NCBI GenBank assembly: GCA_964551445.1
Contig: CAZKCG010000004.1
Span: forward strand, 146,291 to 210,290
Direction: 5' to 3'
Length of the DNA: 64,000 nt
Source: DAOPXV01 sp964551445
GTDB taxonomy: Bacteria; Muiribacteriota; UBA9980
In this document: positions 36,217 through 45,606 of the stretch, one piece after another
Layout: every line of letters starts with the position of its first letter
Position numbering within the stretch: position 1 is the first letter of the stretch
The notes under the pieces: generated by a model
The model's input: the letters and a program-made list of their open reading frames with translations, nothing else
Told to the model about the DNA's origin: nothing
Database searches by the model: none
Program-made: the position numbers and the translations under genes

Positions 36217-38018
36217 TATTTTTTCTCCTCGTTCTTTTCCTCATCAAGCAAAATGGCGAGATCTTTCAATTGTTTGTTGTCGACCACGTTCGGCGCGCCG
36301 GTCATCAGGCAGGAAGCCGAGGCGGTTTTCGGGAACGGTATGACGTCTCTTATCGAAGGCGCGTCGGCCGCTATCATCAAAAGCCTGTCGAGGCCGAAAG
36401 CGATACCGCGGTGGGGCGGGGCGCCGTATTCGAACGCTTCGAGCAGGAAACCGAATTTATCGTTGGCCTGTTCTTTGTTGAAGCCGAGGTGTTTGAAAAC
36501 CGTTTCCTGTATAGTTCTGTCGTGTATCCTTATCGATCCGCCGGCTATTTCAAATCCGTTCAAAATAAGATCATAAGCCGAGGCTTTTATCTTATCGAGT
36601 TCGCCCGTTTCGAAATATTTCATATCTTCCATTAACGGCGAAGTGAAAGGGTGATGTTTTGCCACGAACCTGTTTTCTTCGGCGTCGTGCTCGAACATCG
36701 GGAAATCGGTGACCCATAATATCGAGAATTTCTTCGGGTCGATAAGTTTCAATTTCTTGGCTATTTCCTGGCGAAGCCTTCCGAACGCCGGAAGTATCAC
36801 GTCGCGCTGATCGGCGCCTATGACTATGAGATCGTTCATTTCGGCTTTCAAAGGCTCTATGGCGGTTTTAAGCGTGTGTTCATCCATGAATTTTAAAAGC
36901 GTCGATTTTATGCCTTCGGGTTTGATCTGGACGAAGCTCAAGCCTTTCAATCCAAATGTTTTGACCATTTCGGTGAGCGCGTCGGTCTCGGACCTTGAAT
37001 AATTAGCGCAGCCGGTCATTTTGAGGCCTTTTACGACCCCGCCTTCGGCTACCGCGTTTTTGAAAACCGTGAAAGCCGAATTCTTGAATTTTTCCGACAG
37101 ATCGGTAATTTTGAGGTCGTATCTCAGGTCGGGCTTGTCTGAACCGTAAAACTCCATTGCATCGGCATAGGACATCCTTAAAAACGGCGGTTTGAATTCT
37201 TCGCCCACGCAGTTTTTAAAGACGTATGTGATGAGGTTTTCAACTTCGGTCATAACGTCGTTCTGGCGCACGAAGGACATTTCGATATCGACCTGAGTGA
37301 ATTCAGGCTGTCTGTCGAGGCGCAGATCTTCGTCCCTGAAACATCTGGCTATCTGGAAATATCTGTCCATTCCGGCCACCATCAGAAGCTGTTTGAAGAG
37401 CTGGGGCGACTGGGGAAGGGCGAAGAATTTTCCGCGCTGTACTCTGGATGGGACAAGGTAATCGCGGGCACCTTCGGGCGTGCTTTTGCAGAGTATGGGC
37501 GTTTCGATCTCGAGGAAATTATGATCGCTTAAGTAATCGCGGATATCTTTTACGAGCTTATGGCGCATAACGATGTTTTTCGTCATCGACTGAGTTCTGA
37601 GGTCGAGATAGCGGTATTTCATCCTTAAATTCTCGTCCACGGCCACTCCGTCCTCTATGAAGAAAGGCGTCGTTTTAGCTTCGTTGAATATTTTTATATC
37701 GTCTACAAGTATCTCTATCTTTCCGGTGAAGAGATTTGCGTTAACGGCGTTATTGGCGCGCAGCACGACTTTTCCAGTGACCCCGACGACGAATTCTTTT
37801 CTTATGTGAGTGGCTTTTTCAAAAGATTCTTTCGATATCTTAGGGTCGAGTATGACCTGGCATACGCCGTAGCGGTCGCGGATATCTAAAAATGTGAGAT
37901 CGCCGTGGTCGCGCCTTCTATGTACCCAGCCGCATATGCCGACGGTTTCCCCGACGTTTTTGTCGCTCAGAGTTCCAGAGCCGTGAGTTCTTTTAAATTC
38001 CTGAAAGGTATCTAACAT
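36216..38018 (-). CDS. aspS: Aspartyl-tRNA synthetase
   Basis: Class II aminoacyl-tRNA synthetase charging tRNA-Asp (or Asp/Asn in a non-discriminating form). N-terminal OB fold: VGICGWVHRRRDHGDLTFLDIRDRYGVCQV. Motif 2 is the region FRDEDLRLDRQPEFTQVDIEMSF. The GAD insert follows, and motif 3 is GIAFGLDRLLMI near the end. At 600 residues it is full bacterial size. The downstream genes tpiA, gerW and cca follow with tiny gaps or overlap, implying one operon. An AAGGAGC ribosome site precedes the ATG. Confidence 0.97.
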   Translation of the reverse strand: MLDTFQEFKRTHGSGTLSDKNVGETVGICGWVHRRRDHGDLTFLDIRDRYGVCQVILDPKISKESFEKATHIRKEFVVGVTGKVVLRANNAVNANLFTGKIEILVDDIKIFNEAKTTPFFIEDGVAVDENLRMKYRYLDLRTQSMTKNIVMRHKLVKDIRDYLSDHNFLEIETPILCKSTPEGARDYLVPSRVQRGKFFALPQSPQLFKQLLMVAGMDRYFQIARCFRDEDLRLDRQPEFTQVDIEMSFVRQNDVMTEVENLITYVFKNCVGEEFKPPFLRMSYADAMEFYGSDKPDLRYDLKITDLSEKFKNSAFTVFKNAVAEGGVVKGLKMTGCANYSRSETDALTEMVKTFGLKGLSFVQIKPEGIKSTLLKFMDEHTLKTAIEPLKAEMNDLIVIGADQRDVILPAFGRLRQEIAKKLKLIDPKKFSILWVTDFPMFEHDAEENRFVAKHHPFTSPLMEDMKYFETGELDKIKASAYDLILNGFEIAGGSIRIHDRTIQETVFKHLGFNKEQANDKFGFLLEAFEYGAPPHRGIAFGLDRLLMIAADAPSIRDVIPFPKTASASCLMTGAPNVVDNKQLKDLAILLDEEKNEEKK

Positions 38019-38171
38019 ACTTTGAATTTGCTCCTTGTATTATAAATAATTTATTATGATCATAAATTTAAATCTTGCGTGTTGTCCCCATATCGTCGGG
38101 AAAACTGTGATACGTGAATCTTTAAAATTACTTTTGCCGGATCATTTTTGCGGCCAAATTTTTAAATCGAT

Positions 38172-39455
38172 TTATTTTTTCAACGCGTTTTTTATATATC
38201 CGGCAATGCCCGCGGTATCAACGTTAGCCTGTTCGTGCGCCGCCAGATTTTTTACTGCCGCGCATCCGGCTTTTATCTCGTTCTCGCCTACGACGACGGC
38301 GAATCTCGCGCCTATCTTTTCGGCGTCCTTGAAGTGGTTCCCCATCTTCTTTTCAGAGACGGCCATCTGCGCTGAGATACCTTCGGCCCGAAGTTCCGTT
38401 AGAAGCTTGAAGCAATGGTCGGCCTCATTCTTCGAGAAAGGTATGACATAAACGTCATTGCCGTAATTTAACTTAAGGTCTATATTATGATTTTTGACAG
38501 CCAGCATGACCCTTTCGAGCCCCATGCCGAATCCTATCGAAGGGGTCTTAGGCCCGCCGAGTTCTGAAACCAGATTATCGTAGCGCCCGCCGCCGCCTAA
38601 CGCGTCCTGGGCGCCGAGATGTTTCGAAGTTACCTCGAAAGCCGTCTTCGTGTAATAATCAAGGCCGCGCACGAGGCTTTTGTCGTGTATGAAGGGAATT
38701 TCTATCGAAGATAGAACGCATTTTACTTTTTCGAAATGGTCGCCGCATGACTTACAAAGAAGGTCTGACATAAAAGGAGCGTTCTTCGAACATTCTTTAC
38801 ATTCAGGCACTTTGCAATCATATATCCTGAGAGGATTTACCGTCAGGCGTTCGTTACACTCCGAACATAATTTATCTTTCATTTCCGAAAAATATTCTAT
38901 GGCCTTTTCTTTGAAAACCGGCCTGCATTCAGGGCATCCTATCGAATTAAGTTTTACGCTCAATTCGGAAAGGCCCAGGTTTTTCAGGATCATATATAAT
39001 ATTTGAATTACTTCCGCGTCTATATAAGGCGAATCGGTCCCGAAACACTCGACGCCAAATTGATGGAACTGGCGGAGCCTTCCTTTTTGAGGCCTTTCGT
39101 AGCGGTACATCGGCCCGATGTAAAAACATTTAAAAACGGGAAGAGCGGCCTGTAACAGATTATGTTCGACTACCGCACGTACTACGCCGGCGGTTCCTTC
39201 AGGGCGCATGGTCATTGACCGTTCGCCCTTATCGTTGAATGTGTACATCTCTTTTTTGACGATATCGGTCGTGTTTCCAACACCGCGAACGAAAAGTTCC
39301 GTCTTTTCAAGGATGGGCGTTCTTATCTCGCTGTAGCCGAAGATCTCCATCTCGCGGCGGATCACCGATTCTACATGATGCCACAATTTCGCTTCCGGCG
39401 CGAATATATCTTCCATTCCCTTTACCGCGGTTATCTTTTCCAAAATCAAGATCAC
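38172..39455 (-). CDS. hisS: Histidyl-tRNA synthetase
   Basis: Class II synthetase charging tRNA-His. Motifs seen: KGMEDIFAPEAKLWHHVE, motif 2 FYIGPMYRYERPQKGRLRQFHQFGVE, the His-specific LVRGLDYYTKTAFEV, and motif 3 SIGFGMGLERVMLA, with a C-terminal anticodon-binding domain. The insert contains several CxxC pairs (CPEC, CSEC, CKEC, CKSC), probably a zinc-binding insertion. The start could be GTG 39455 or TTG 39449. It is 30 nt downstream of the YkgJ-like gene and upstream of aspS by ~150 nt. Confidence 0.96.
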   Translation of the reverse strand: MILILEKITAVKGMEDIFAPEAKLWHHVESVIRREMEIFGYSEIRTPILEKTELFVRGVGNTTDIVKKEMYTFNDKGERSMTMRPEGTAGVVRAVVEHNLLQAALPVFKCFYIGPMYRYERPQKGRLRQFHQFGVECFGTDSPYIDAEVIQILYMILKNLGLSELSVKLNSIGCPECRPVFKEKAIEYFSEMKDKLCSECNERLTVNPLRIYDCKVPECKECSKNAPFMSDLLCKSCGDHFEKVKCVLSSIEIPFIHDKSLVRGLDYYTKTAFEVTSKHLGAQDALGGGGRYDNLVSELGGPKTPSIGFGMGLERVMLAVKNHNIDLKLNYGNDVYVIPFSKNEADHCFKLLTELRAEGISAQMAVSEKKMGNHFKDAEKIGARFAVVVGENEIKAGCAAVKNLAAHEQANVDTAGIAGYIKNALKK

Positions 39456-39485
39456 TTCTCTTTCGTGAATATACGCAAAATCTGA

Positions 39486-39794
39486 TTATTTTTCTTTTTC
39501 GTCGGTGAACCAGTATCCGCAGACGTGTTTTAAGTGCGGAAAGAAATCCGCGCCGCTTACGGGATATAAATGGCATACGTATGGCTTGTGCTGATGTATC
39601 TTACATAAAAGTTTCGGACCGGATTTGAAAAGCATGGGGCATGGAACCACGGCCTGGCAGCATTTGCCGCAGCCGAGACATTCGCCCTTTCTCGTTTTAA
39701 GGCTTTCTTTGACCTGCTCTCTTGAAAAATAGTAAACAAACCGTCTTTTGACCTGAGCTTTCAAAGAAGAAAGCACTATCCTCGCGGAATTCAT
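39486..39794 (-). CDS. YkgJ-family cysteine cluster protein
   Basis: Short protein with the CxxCxxCC-type putative zinc/iron-chelating cluster (PF03692): CLGCGKCCQAVVPCPML, LLCKIHQHKPYVCHLYP and HVCGYWF. About 102 residues, somewhat shorter than most members. No further function is known. Upstream of hisS on the same strand with a 30-nt gap. Confidence 0.85.
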   Translation of the reverse strand: MNSARIVLSSLKAQVKRRFVYYFSREQVKESLKTRKGECLGCGKCCQAVVPCPMLFKSGPKLLCKIHQHKPYVCHLYPVSGADFFPHLKHVCGYWFTDEKEK

Positions 39795-39839
39795 AAACTA
39801 AGCCCCCACTAAAATATATTTTAAGCAGGCTCTATTATA

Positions 39840-41387
39840 TTATATATCAGTCTGATTTTCAAGTTTTTTTTGTTTTACGAAGATGTAATTTTCGGCTGAA
39901 TAAAAAAGATAAACTATGACGAACAAAAGTTCGAACGAGAAATAAGGTCCGGAAAAGAGGAAATTGACGAAGCCGAGCATGAATAGGAACGAGAGGGCAA
40001 AGCTGTAAAAGGTCGCCTGGGCGTAATTTGAGAAATAGAAAAAATTCATTCCGGGAAGAACGAAGGACATATAATAAATTTTTTTGGAGTCCATCGGGTA
40101 GAAAAAAACCGCTGCATTGTCGTGTCTGCAATTTTTTTCAACCGGTTCCAGGCAATAATTACAAAGCCCCACATGAACCGAACATTCCGCGCATCCGACC
40201 GTTCCGCAGGAACAGATCCTCGCCTCGCACCGCTCGGCCTCGCGCCTTGCCCGCCTTATGATTATCGAGAAAATTATTATCATAAGCACGTTCAAAAGGA
40301 CTGCTATCATAAAAAGCGGGTTGCTTCGCACCGGCGAGAAGAACGCGAAATAGAGGTCGCGGTCGTTCAAAAAATTAGTCCCGATAAGGATCTCCGCTGT
40401 TTTAGGTTTAAGGAAGGAATAATTCGGGATCTTATTGAAAAAACCGATCTTACCGGCGCGGTCGCCTATGATCTGCCTTGAAAGCCCGGCGAGATAGTAA
40501 TAAAAATCGTTTGAATATTTTTCTTTTTCGAAGGCGCTCTTAAGGTTTGAGGCGAAATCAATTAAAAACTGGGGGCTGTAGTCGCTGCGGTATCTCATCG
40601 AGTAGAATTCACAGGGATTTTTGAGAAATTCATTGGCCTGATCGACCGTATTTATAAGTCTTCCAAATCCGGTTGAGAAATAACAGTAAAAAACTATGAA
40701 AATGAGCCCGATGGTGAGATTTTTATTCAGATAAGATAAATGCCGCTTTTCCCTTTCGTCGAGGTAAGGTTTTATTGATATGGAAGACGCGTCAAGGCCC
40801 AGTTCATATGCCTCATGGTTTAAAAGCCTTCTGTATTTGGCGTAAACGGAGCTGAAAAAAACGACCTGGGTAAAGATAAAGGCTATGAAAATAAAAAGCA
40901 TTTTATTCATCGTTCTCAATAATTTTTCGGGCGCCAGAAAATTTATGTATAAAATGGAGAAAAGGCCGTCGGTGCAATCGATGAATTTAAAATTGCACAG
41001 ATCGATGAGAAAATTGTATAAATGGGCTTTTTCGTATTTAGGCGAGAATTTTATGGCCTCCGTTATCAGGGCCTTTGCGGTTTTATGGTCCGTGTGCATC
41101 AGCGATACGGCCTTTCTGGTCATGTGCATGGCCACGAAGGACGATTCGTGGATACCGCTTTTTTTTAGCTGGTCAGATATCGTTTCACGGGCCGATGCGA
41201 TCCCGTCGGGCCTGGTTTCAACGCCCTCGAGCATTTTTTCCATATTGAGCCCGGGATAATATTTTTCGGTAGACGCGATCCGGGCGTCAAGCGAGTTAAC
41301 GCTCGCAATGAAGCCGTGCGTGATAAAAAATGCGGATATAAGAACTACCGCTAATATTATAAAATATTTTTGAAAAAAAGATTTCAT
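39840..41387 (-). CDS. Unknown polytopic membrane protein with cytosolic Cys-rich knuckle
   Basis: Not assigned to a family. The N-terminal hydrophobic segment (~8-28) is followed by an extracytoplasmic helical region, TM segments at about 155-180 and 225-245, then a ~120-residue loop and another TM at ~345-365. A cysteine cluster follows (CEARICSCGTVGCAEC, CNYCLEPVEKNC; about eight Cys over 45 residues), resembling a zinc ribbon. Two to four hydrophobic segments close the protein. A short helical TPR-like part (TAKALITEAIKFSPKYEKAHL) lies near residue 110. It sits alone between YkgJ and RNase Y. Confidence 0.6.
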   Translation of the reverse strand: MKSFFQKYFIILAVVLISAFFITHGFIASVNSLDARIASTEKYYPGLNMEKMLEGVETRPDGIASARETISDQLKKSGIHESSFVAMHMTRKAVSLMHTDHKTAKALITEAIKFSPKYEKAHLYNFLIDLCNFKFIDCTDGLFSILYINFLAPEKLLRTMNKMLFIFIAFIFTQVVFFSSVYAKYRRLLNHEAYELGLDASSISIKPYLDEREKRHLSYLNKNLTIGLIFIVFYCYFSTGFGRLINTVDQANEFLKNPCEFYSMRYRSDYSPQFLIDFASNLKSAFEKEKYSNDFYYYLAGLSRQIIGDRAGKIGFFNKIPNYSFLKPKTAEILIGTNFLNDRDLYFAFFSPVRSNPLFMIAVLLNVLMIIIFSIIIRRARREAERCEARICSCGTVGCAECSVHVGLCNYCLEPVEKNCRHDNAAVFFYPMDSKKIYYMSFVLPGMNFFYFSNYAQATFYSFALSFLFMLGFVNFLFSGPYFSFELLFVIVYLFYSAENYIFVKQKKLENQTDI

Positions 41388-41403
41388 AGTCCGGTTTTTG
41401 TTA

Positions 41404-41437
41404 AAAATAGGGGCAACTTTTAAATTGCCCCTATTTT
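41404..41437 (-). terminator. Intrinsic terminator of the RNase Y gene
   Basis: Perfect 13-bp stem (41404-41416 with 41425-41437, arm AAAATAGGGGCAA), 8-nt loop, with a T run on the minus strand. It lies ~35 nt past the rny stop. Confidence 0.85.
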
Positions 41438-41471
41438 CTATTCGATGTGTTGTTTTAAGTTTTGCGCGCCG

Positions 41472-43037
41472 TTATTTCGCGTATTCTATGGCGCGGGTTT
41501 CCCTTATGACGACGATCTTTATCTGTCCCGGGAATTCAAGCTCGTGCTCGATCTTCTGTTTTATATCGTGAGCGAGTTTAGCCGCGAGAGCGTCATCGGC
41601 GAGCTCAGGTTTTATTATAACGCGGACCTCACGGCCGGCCTGAAGGGCGTAAGCCTGGGCGACGGATTCGTGTTCGCGCGCTATTTTTTCAAGAGCGTCG
41701 ATGCGTTTGACGTAAGCTTCGATCGTTTCGTATCTTGCGCCTTCGCGGGCGGCTGATATGGCGTCCGCCGCGCCTACGAGGACCGCTTCCACTGTTTCAG
41801 GAAGGCACTCTTCGTGATGCGCGAGTATGGCGTTGACCACTTTCGGCGGTTCGCCGTATTTTCTGGCCAGGTCCGCGCCTATCGTGGCGTGCGAACCTTC
41901 GGCTTCGCTGGTTATTACTTTGCCGATATCGTGGAGAAGTCCGGCCCTCTTGGCGAGCTGGACGTCGACGCCCAGTTCTCCGGCCATGATGGCGGCGAGC
42001 CTTGCGACCTCGATCGTGTGCTGAAGCTGGTTCTGGCCGTAAGAGGTCCTGTATTGGAGTTTTCCGATCAAAGTTATGAGTTCGGAGTGGATGCCCTGAA
42101 CGCCGAGTTCTATAACGGCGCGTTCGCCCACTTCGCGGATGGTCTGTTCTATTTCGGCCGTAGTTTTAGCTACTACCTCTTCGATCCTCGCGGGATGAAT
42201 TCGGCCGTCATGGATGAGCTTTTCAAGAGATACTCTCGCGATCTCGCGCTTGATGGCGTTAAATCCGGAGAGAACGACAGCCTGCGGTGTGTCGTCGATG
42301 ATTATTGAGATGCCGGTGAGGCTTTCGAGGGTTCTTATGTTTCTTCCTTCGCGGCCTATGATCCTGCCTTTCATGTCTTCATCGGGCAGATTCACTACCG
42401 TGATCATGGAATCGACGTTATGGTCTATGGCGCAGCGGCCGACGGCCGTGGCGATTATCCATTTAGCTTTTCTGTCGGATGTTTCCTTGGCTTCGTCTTC
42501 GGCCCTCTTGACCTTTTTGGCGATCTCGCTCTGAAGATCCATTTCAAGGCTTCTAAGGATCTGATTTTTAGCCTCGGCCATGCTGAGTCCGGAAATTTCC
42601 TCGAGTTTGGCTACCTGAGCTTTTTTCGCGTTCTCGATATCGAGCTTTATAGCTTCGACCTCGTGTTCTTTGTCCGTTATTGTTTTTTCGCGGTTCTCTA
42701 AAGAGTCGGATTTTTTATCGACCTTCAGTTCTTTGGCGCTGATGCGTTGTTCGTATTTTACCAGTTCATCACGCTTTTCGCGCGTCTCTTTCTGAAATCT
42801 GCGTTCTAATTCTTTTTTCAGTTCGACAAGCTGGTCTTTCGCTTCTATCTGAGCTTTCTTCAGAATATTGGCGGAATCTTCCTCAGCTTTTTTTATCATG
42901 TCTTTTATCTGAGTGTTGGCCGCGTCTACTCTGGCGTTAGCATAGAATTTTTTCGCCAGTACTACGATGATGGCGCCGGTTGTAGCGCCGATTAGTAGAT
43001 ATACCAGGTTAATTACTACTGAGTCTATTTTACTCAC
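41472..43037 (-). CDS. rny: Ribonuclease Y
   Basis: Membrane-anchored endoribonuclease initiating mRNA decay. Domain order: N-terminal membrane helix (VYLLIGATTGAIIVVLAKKF), long coiled coil (~30-200), KH domain (GRIIGREGRNIRTLESLTGISIIIDD), HD domain (HDIGKVITSEAEGSHATIGADL, HAILAHHEE-like NAILAHHEECLP), and the C-terminal conserved region. From GTG 43037 the protein is 521 residues, matching the family. An upstream in-frame ATG at 43169 would add a poor 44-residue leader. GGGGGTGAG overlaps this GTG, so the exact start remains uncertain. Confidence 0.93.
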   Translation of the reverse strand: MSKIDSVVINLVYLLIGATTGAIIVVLAKKFYANARVDAANTQIKDMIKKAEEDSANILKKAQIEAKDQLVELKKELERRFQKETREKRDELVKYEQRISAKELKVDKKSDSLENREKTITDKEHEVEAIKLDIENAKKAQVAKLEEISGLSMAEAKNQILRSLEMDLQSEIAKKVKRAEDEAKETSDRKAKWIIATAVGRCAIDHNVDSMITVVNLPDEDMKGRIIGREGRNIRTLESLTGISIIIDDTPQAVVLSGFNAIKREIARVSLEKLIHDGRIHPARIEEVVAKTTAEIEQTIREVGERAVIELGVQGIHSELITLIGKLQYRTSYGQNQLQHTIEVARLAAIMAGELGVDVQLAKRAGLLHDIGKVITSEAEGSHATIGADLARKYGEPPKVVNAILAHHEECLPETVEAVLVGAADAISAAREGARYETIEAYVKRIDALEKIAREHESVAQAYALQAGREVRVIIKPELADDALAAKLAHDIKQKIEHELEFPGQIKIVVIRETRAIEYAK

Positions 43038-43219
43038 CCCCGTTAAATAATAAGATTTTTTTCGTCGTCGGCAAAAGCAAACATCTGAAAAATAAAAAGC
43101 CGTGTTTTTTCTAACTTCAAAAGGCCTTTTAATTTCATAAATTATAATTAAATAATATATAAAAGTCAAGATATTTTATCAGCTATGTTTAATACCGTCT
43201 TTCAGGTATTTTTACGCAG

Positions 43220-43248
43220 TTGATAATAAATCGAATTTGTGCTATCAT
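43220..43248 (+). promoter_or_regulatory. Promoter of the exported protein gene at 43287
   Basis: TTGATA (43220-43225), 17-nt spacer, TATCAT (43243-43248). The leader is about 30 nt and ends with the AGGGAG ribosome site. Confidence 0.55.
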
Positions 43249-43286
43249 GAGGCGAAACGAAAAAGAATTTTTCAGGGAGTGAAAAA

Positions 43287-44384
43287 ATGTTCAGATCGTC
43301 TTTTAAAAAATTGTTGAAAAATCTAACGATAATCGTCATATGCCTGCTTACGGTAATATTTTCATCCGGATCATCGTTCGCTAAAACCGACGCTTTCCGT
43401 ATCTGTTCAAAAAATTCAGAAGCTTTTTTATACATAAATGTGAGCGCGCTTAAAAATTTTCTCGCGGCGAATAAAACGCTTTCCGCGCTTCAAAAACCGG
43501 CCGAAAAGATCAAGGAACTTACCTCGGTCGACGTTCTCAAAGAGATAGACTCGTTCGTCACGACGCTTAACGGCCTGTCAAATCTGGCTTTCGCCAAAAA
43601 CCCGGACGGAGTGTTCATATTCGAAGGCTACTTCAGAGCGGCCGAGATAGAAAAAAAATTAACGGCCGGCGGCATCAAGCCTGAAGTTTTCGGCGGCTTG
43701 AACCTTTTCAAGATAGACGAGGACGTTTTTCTCACGGTCGCGAGTGAAAAATTCCTGCTTTACGGAAATTCGGCTGAAGTTAAGGCCGTAATAAGCCAGA
43801 TATCTTCAAAAAACACCGAATCGATCGAAACTGATGAATTTTTTAAAAACGAAATAACCTCTGCTGAAAATAAGAACGCGACCGTTATGATGTGCATAAA
43901 GATACCTAAAGCGATAGCGGCTATGGCAAATTCGGCGGCGAAAGTAAACAGCGATCAGGCCATGTTCGCTAATCTTAAAGGACTTTCATTTTCAGCGTCC
44001 GGTTCTTCCATGACCTTCAAATACAAGTATGAAACTAAAGAAGACGCCGCAAGGTCCGTTGACGCGGCTAAAGAGTTCATGGAAAAGGGTTTCTCCCAGC
44101 TCGCCGCCAATTCTAAAAAACTAGGTGAAGCCGACATAGATAAAACAAAGGTGGACGCCGGCCGCTTGAATTTCGTGAAAAGCGGAATAAAACTTTTTCT
44201 GAAACTTAGAACGGCTATGAAAATAGAAGCTTCGGCGAGCGATCTTTTTTTAAGGTTCGACCTCGCTTCGGCCAACGCCGAGATGCTCGAATTCTTAAAC
44301 GCCATGTCCAATTCGTTCATGACGGCCGTATCCGGCAAAACAGCCGATAAGCCGGCTGATCCCAAACAGCCCTCGGCGAACTGA
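43287..44384 (+). CDS. Exported protein of unknown function
   Basis: Signal peptide (1-~32, ending SSFA) and then a ~330-residue soluble domain of mixed alpha/beta pattern. Stretches such as NSEAFLYINVSALKNFLAANK, GVFIFEGYFRAAEIEKKL and KFLLYGNSAEVKAVISQI resemble DUF3352-type exported proteins, but I cannot make the assignment. The C-terminus is low-complexity (TADKPADPKQPSAN). Good promoter and ribosome site. The stop is TGA, and the heptad element copy C begins 7 nt after it. Confidence 0.7.
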   Translation: MFRSSFKKLLKNLTIIVICLLTVIFSSGSSFAKTDAFRICSKNSEAFLYINVSALKNFLAANKTLSALQKPAEKIKELTSVDVLKEIDSFVTTLNGLSNLAFAKNPDGVFIFEGYFRAAEIEKKLTAGGIKPEVFGGLNLFKIDEDVFLTVASEKFLLYGNSAEVKAVISQISSKNTESIETDEFFKNEITSAENKNATVMMCIKIPKAIAAMANSAAKVNSDQAMFANLKGLSFSASGSSMTFKYKYETKEDAARSVDAAKEFMEKGFSQLAANSKKLGEADIDKTKVDAGRLNFVKSGIKLFLKLRTAMKIEASASDLFLRFDLASANAEMLEFLNAMSNSFMTAVSGKTADKPADPKQPSAN

Positions 44385-44390
44385 ACCAGA

Positions 44391-44608
44391 GAATAGTGAT
44401 GAGAGAATAGAGAACAGTTGCGGTGGCGAGCTTCGTTCGCTCTGATCTTAAGGCTTAAAGTAATAACGTAAGCAACTGAACAAAACCATACTGACAAAAA
44501 ACGAAGCGATCTCTTCGTAATTTTAAGGGATCTCTTCGTTTTTTATTATAGGCGGCCAAAGGCCGCGGCCTTAACTATTCTATATTCCCTGTTCTCTTTT
44601 CACTTTTA
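44391..44608. repeat. Heptad-hairpin repeat element, copy C
   Basis: Left end (44391-44418): GAATAGT, GATGAGA, GAATAGA, GAACAGT. Right end, inverted: hairpin GCGGCC-AAA-GGCCGC (44552-44566), 7-nt linker GGCCTTA, then ACTATTC, TATATTC, CCTGTTC, TCTTTTC, ACTTTTA (44574-44608). The interior has a second dyad (ACGAAGCGATCTCTTCGT with AAGGGATCTCTTCGTT). It fills much of the 447-bp gap before the DUF4382 gene. Confidence 0.8.
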
Positions 44609-44717
44609 TTTTATATTTCTCTTCACTCAACTGATGTAACTTTTCCCGCAAAAAACACAAAAGAACTTAAAATTTAATAAAATTTCAACGGCTCGCGGTA
44701 TATTTTTTTAAAACACT

Positions 44718-44760
44718 GCCGATAATTAGACTTGAACTAGAAAAAACAAGCTTTATCGGC
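44718..44760 (+). promoter_or_regulatory. Hairpin in the leader of the DUF4382 gene
   Basis: Nested dyad: GCCGATAA (44718-44725) with TTATCGGC (44753-44760), and inside it CTTG (44731-44734) with CAAG (44747-44750). It has no T run, so it is not a terminator. It lies ~70 nt before the ATG and could be an operator or RNA regulatory structure. The rest of 44609-44831 shows only AT-rich sequence. Confidence 0.35.
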
Positions 44761-44831
44761 AAAGCGATATTTGTACATACTTCGAAATTAAGTGAACAAA
44801 TTTTTTTAATATAAATTTACCGGAGGTTAAA

Positions 44832-45572
44832 ATGAGTAACACTAAACCTTTTATTTTTACCATGATCTTACTCTTATTACTGGGCGCCTTCATGGCTGTT
44901 TCATCCATCGGCTGCGGGAATTCATACGGAACCCCTTACGGTTTTTCAAATCTGGTGCCGCATGACGCGTCCATCGCGATAAAAATGATCAACACTTCTT
45001 CGGTATCGGGCGGTTTCCACGCTCCCAAAAGCAGCGCGAACCTTCTTCTATCGCCGGCCGCTCCGCTTCGCGCCACCGGCACGACCATAACCGAAACTTC
45101 ATCTACTACGACCAACGTCACGGCTTCAGGCACTCTCATTAAGATCCGCCCGGACGACGTTTACGTGAGCATTTCAGATATGTCGATCTATTCGACGGAT
45201 GGAAAGGAATACGTTCTTTTCACCGAACCTAAAGAGATAAACCTTTTAAACCTCATAAAAGACGGCGAAGTTATAGCCATGGCGTCCGACGTTCCCGTCG
45301 GCGATTACAACAGAATGAAATTCAACATCAATTACATGAGAATATTAAACGATGGCGAAAAGCAGAGAATAGCGCTCGATCAGACCGTTTACCTTTCGAC
45401 GAACGACGCCAACCTCACCCAGTTCTCGCTTCAGTCCTCGATGAAATCGAACGTGAAACTCAACTTCGACATCAACGATAAGGTATTTAAAGACAGGAAC
45501 GGCAATTATCAGGTATTCCCTTCGCTCTTCCTGATATATGAAGGCGCCGAAGTTATCCAGCGTTATAATTAA
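44832..45572 (+). CDS. DUF4382-domain lipoprotein
   Basis: Exported lipoprotein (lipobox SSIGC, residues ~24-28). The mature part carries a DUF4382-like domain: VYVSISDMSIYSTDGKEYVLF, then NLLNLIKDGEVIAMASDVPVGDYNRMKFNINYMRI, the pattern of this Ig-like carbohydrate- or envelope-associated family. A Ser/Thr-rich spacer sits after the lipid site. CGGAGG provides the ribosome site. It is followed by the TIR element at 45607-45742. Function unknown. Confidence 0.78.
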   Translation: MSNTKPFIFTMILLLLLGAFMAVSSIGCGNSYGTPYGFSNLVPHDASIAIKMINTSSVSGGFHAPKSSANLLLSPAAPLRATGTTITETSSTTTNVTASGTLIKIRPDDVYVSISDMSIYSTDGKEYVLFTEPKEINLLNLIKDGEVIAMASDVPVGDYNRMKFNINYMRILNDGEKQRIALDQTVYLSTNDANLTQFSLQSSMKSNVKLNFDINDKVFKDRNGNYQVFPSLFLIYEGAEVIQRYN

Positions 45573-45606
45573 TAATAATCGTTTCGAAACAACTTAAAAG
45601 ATAATC

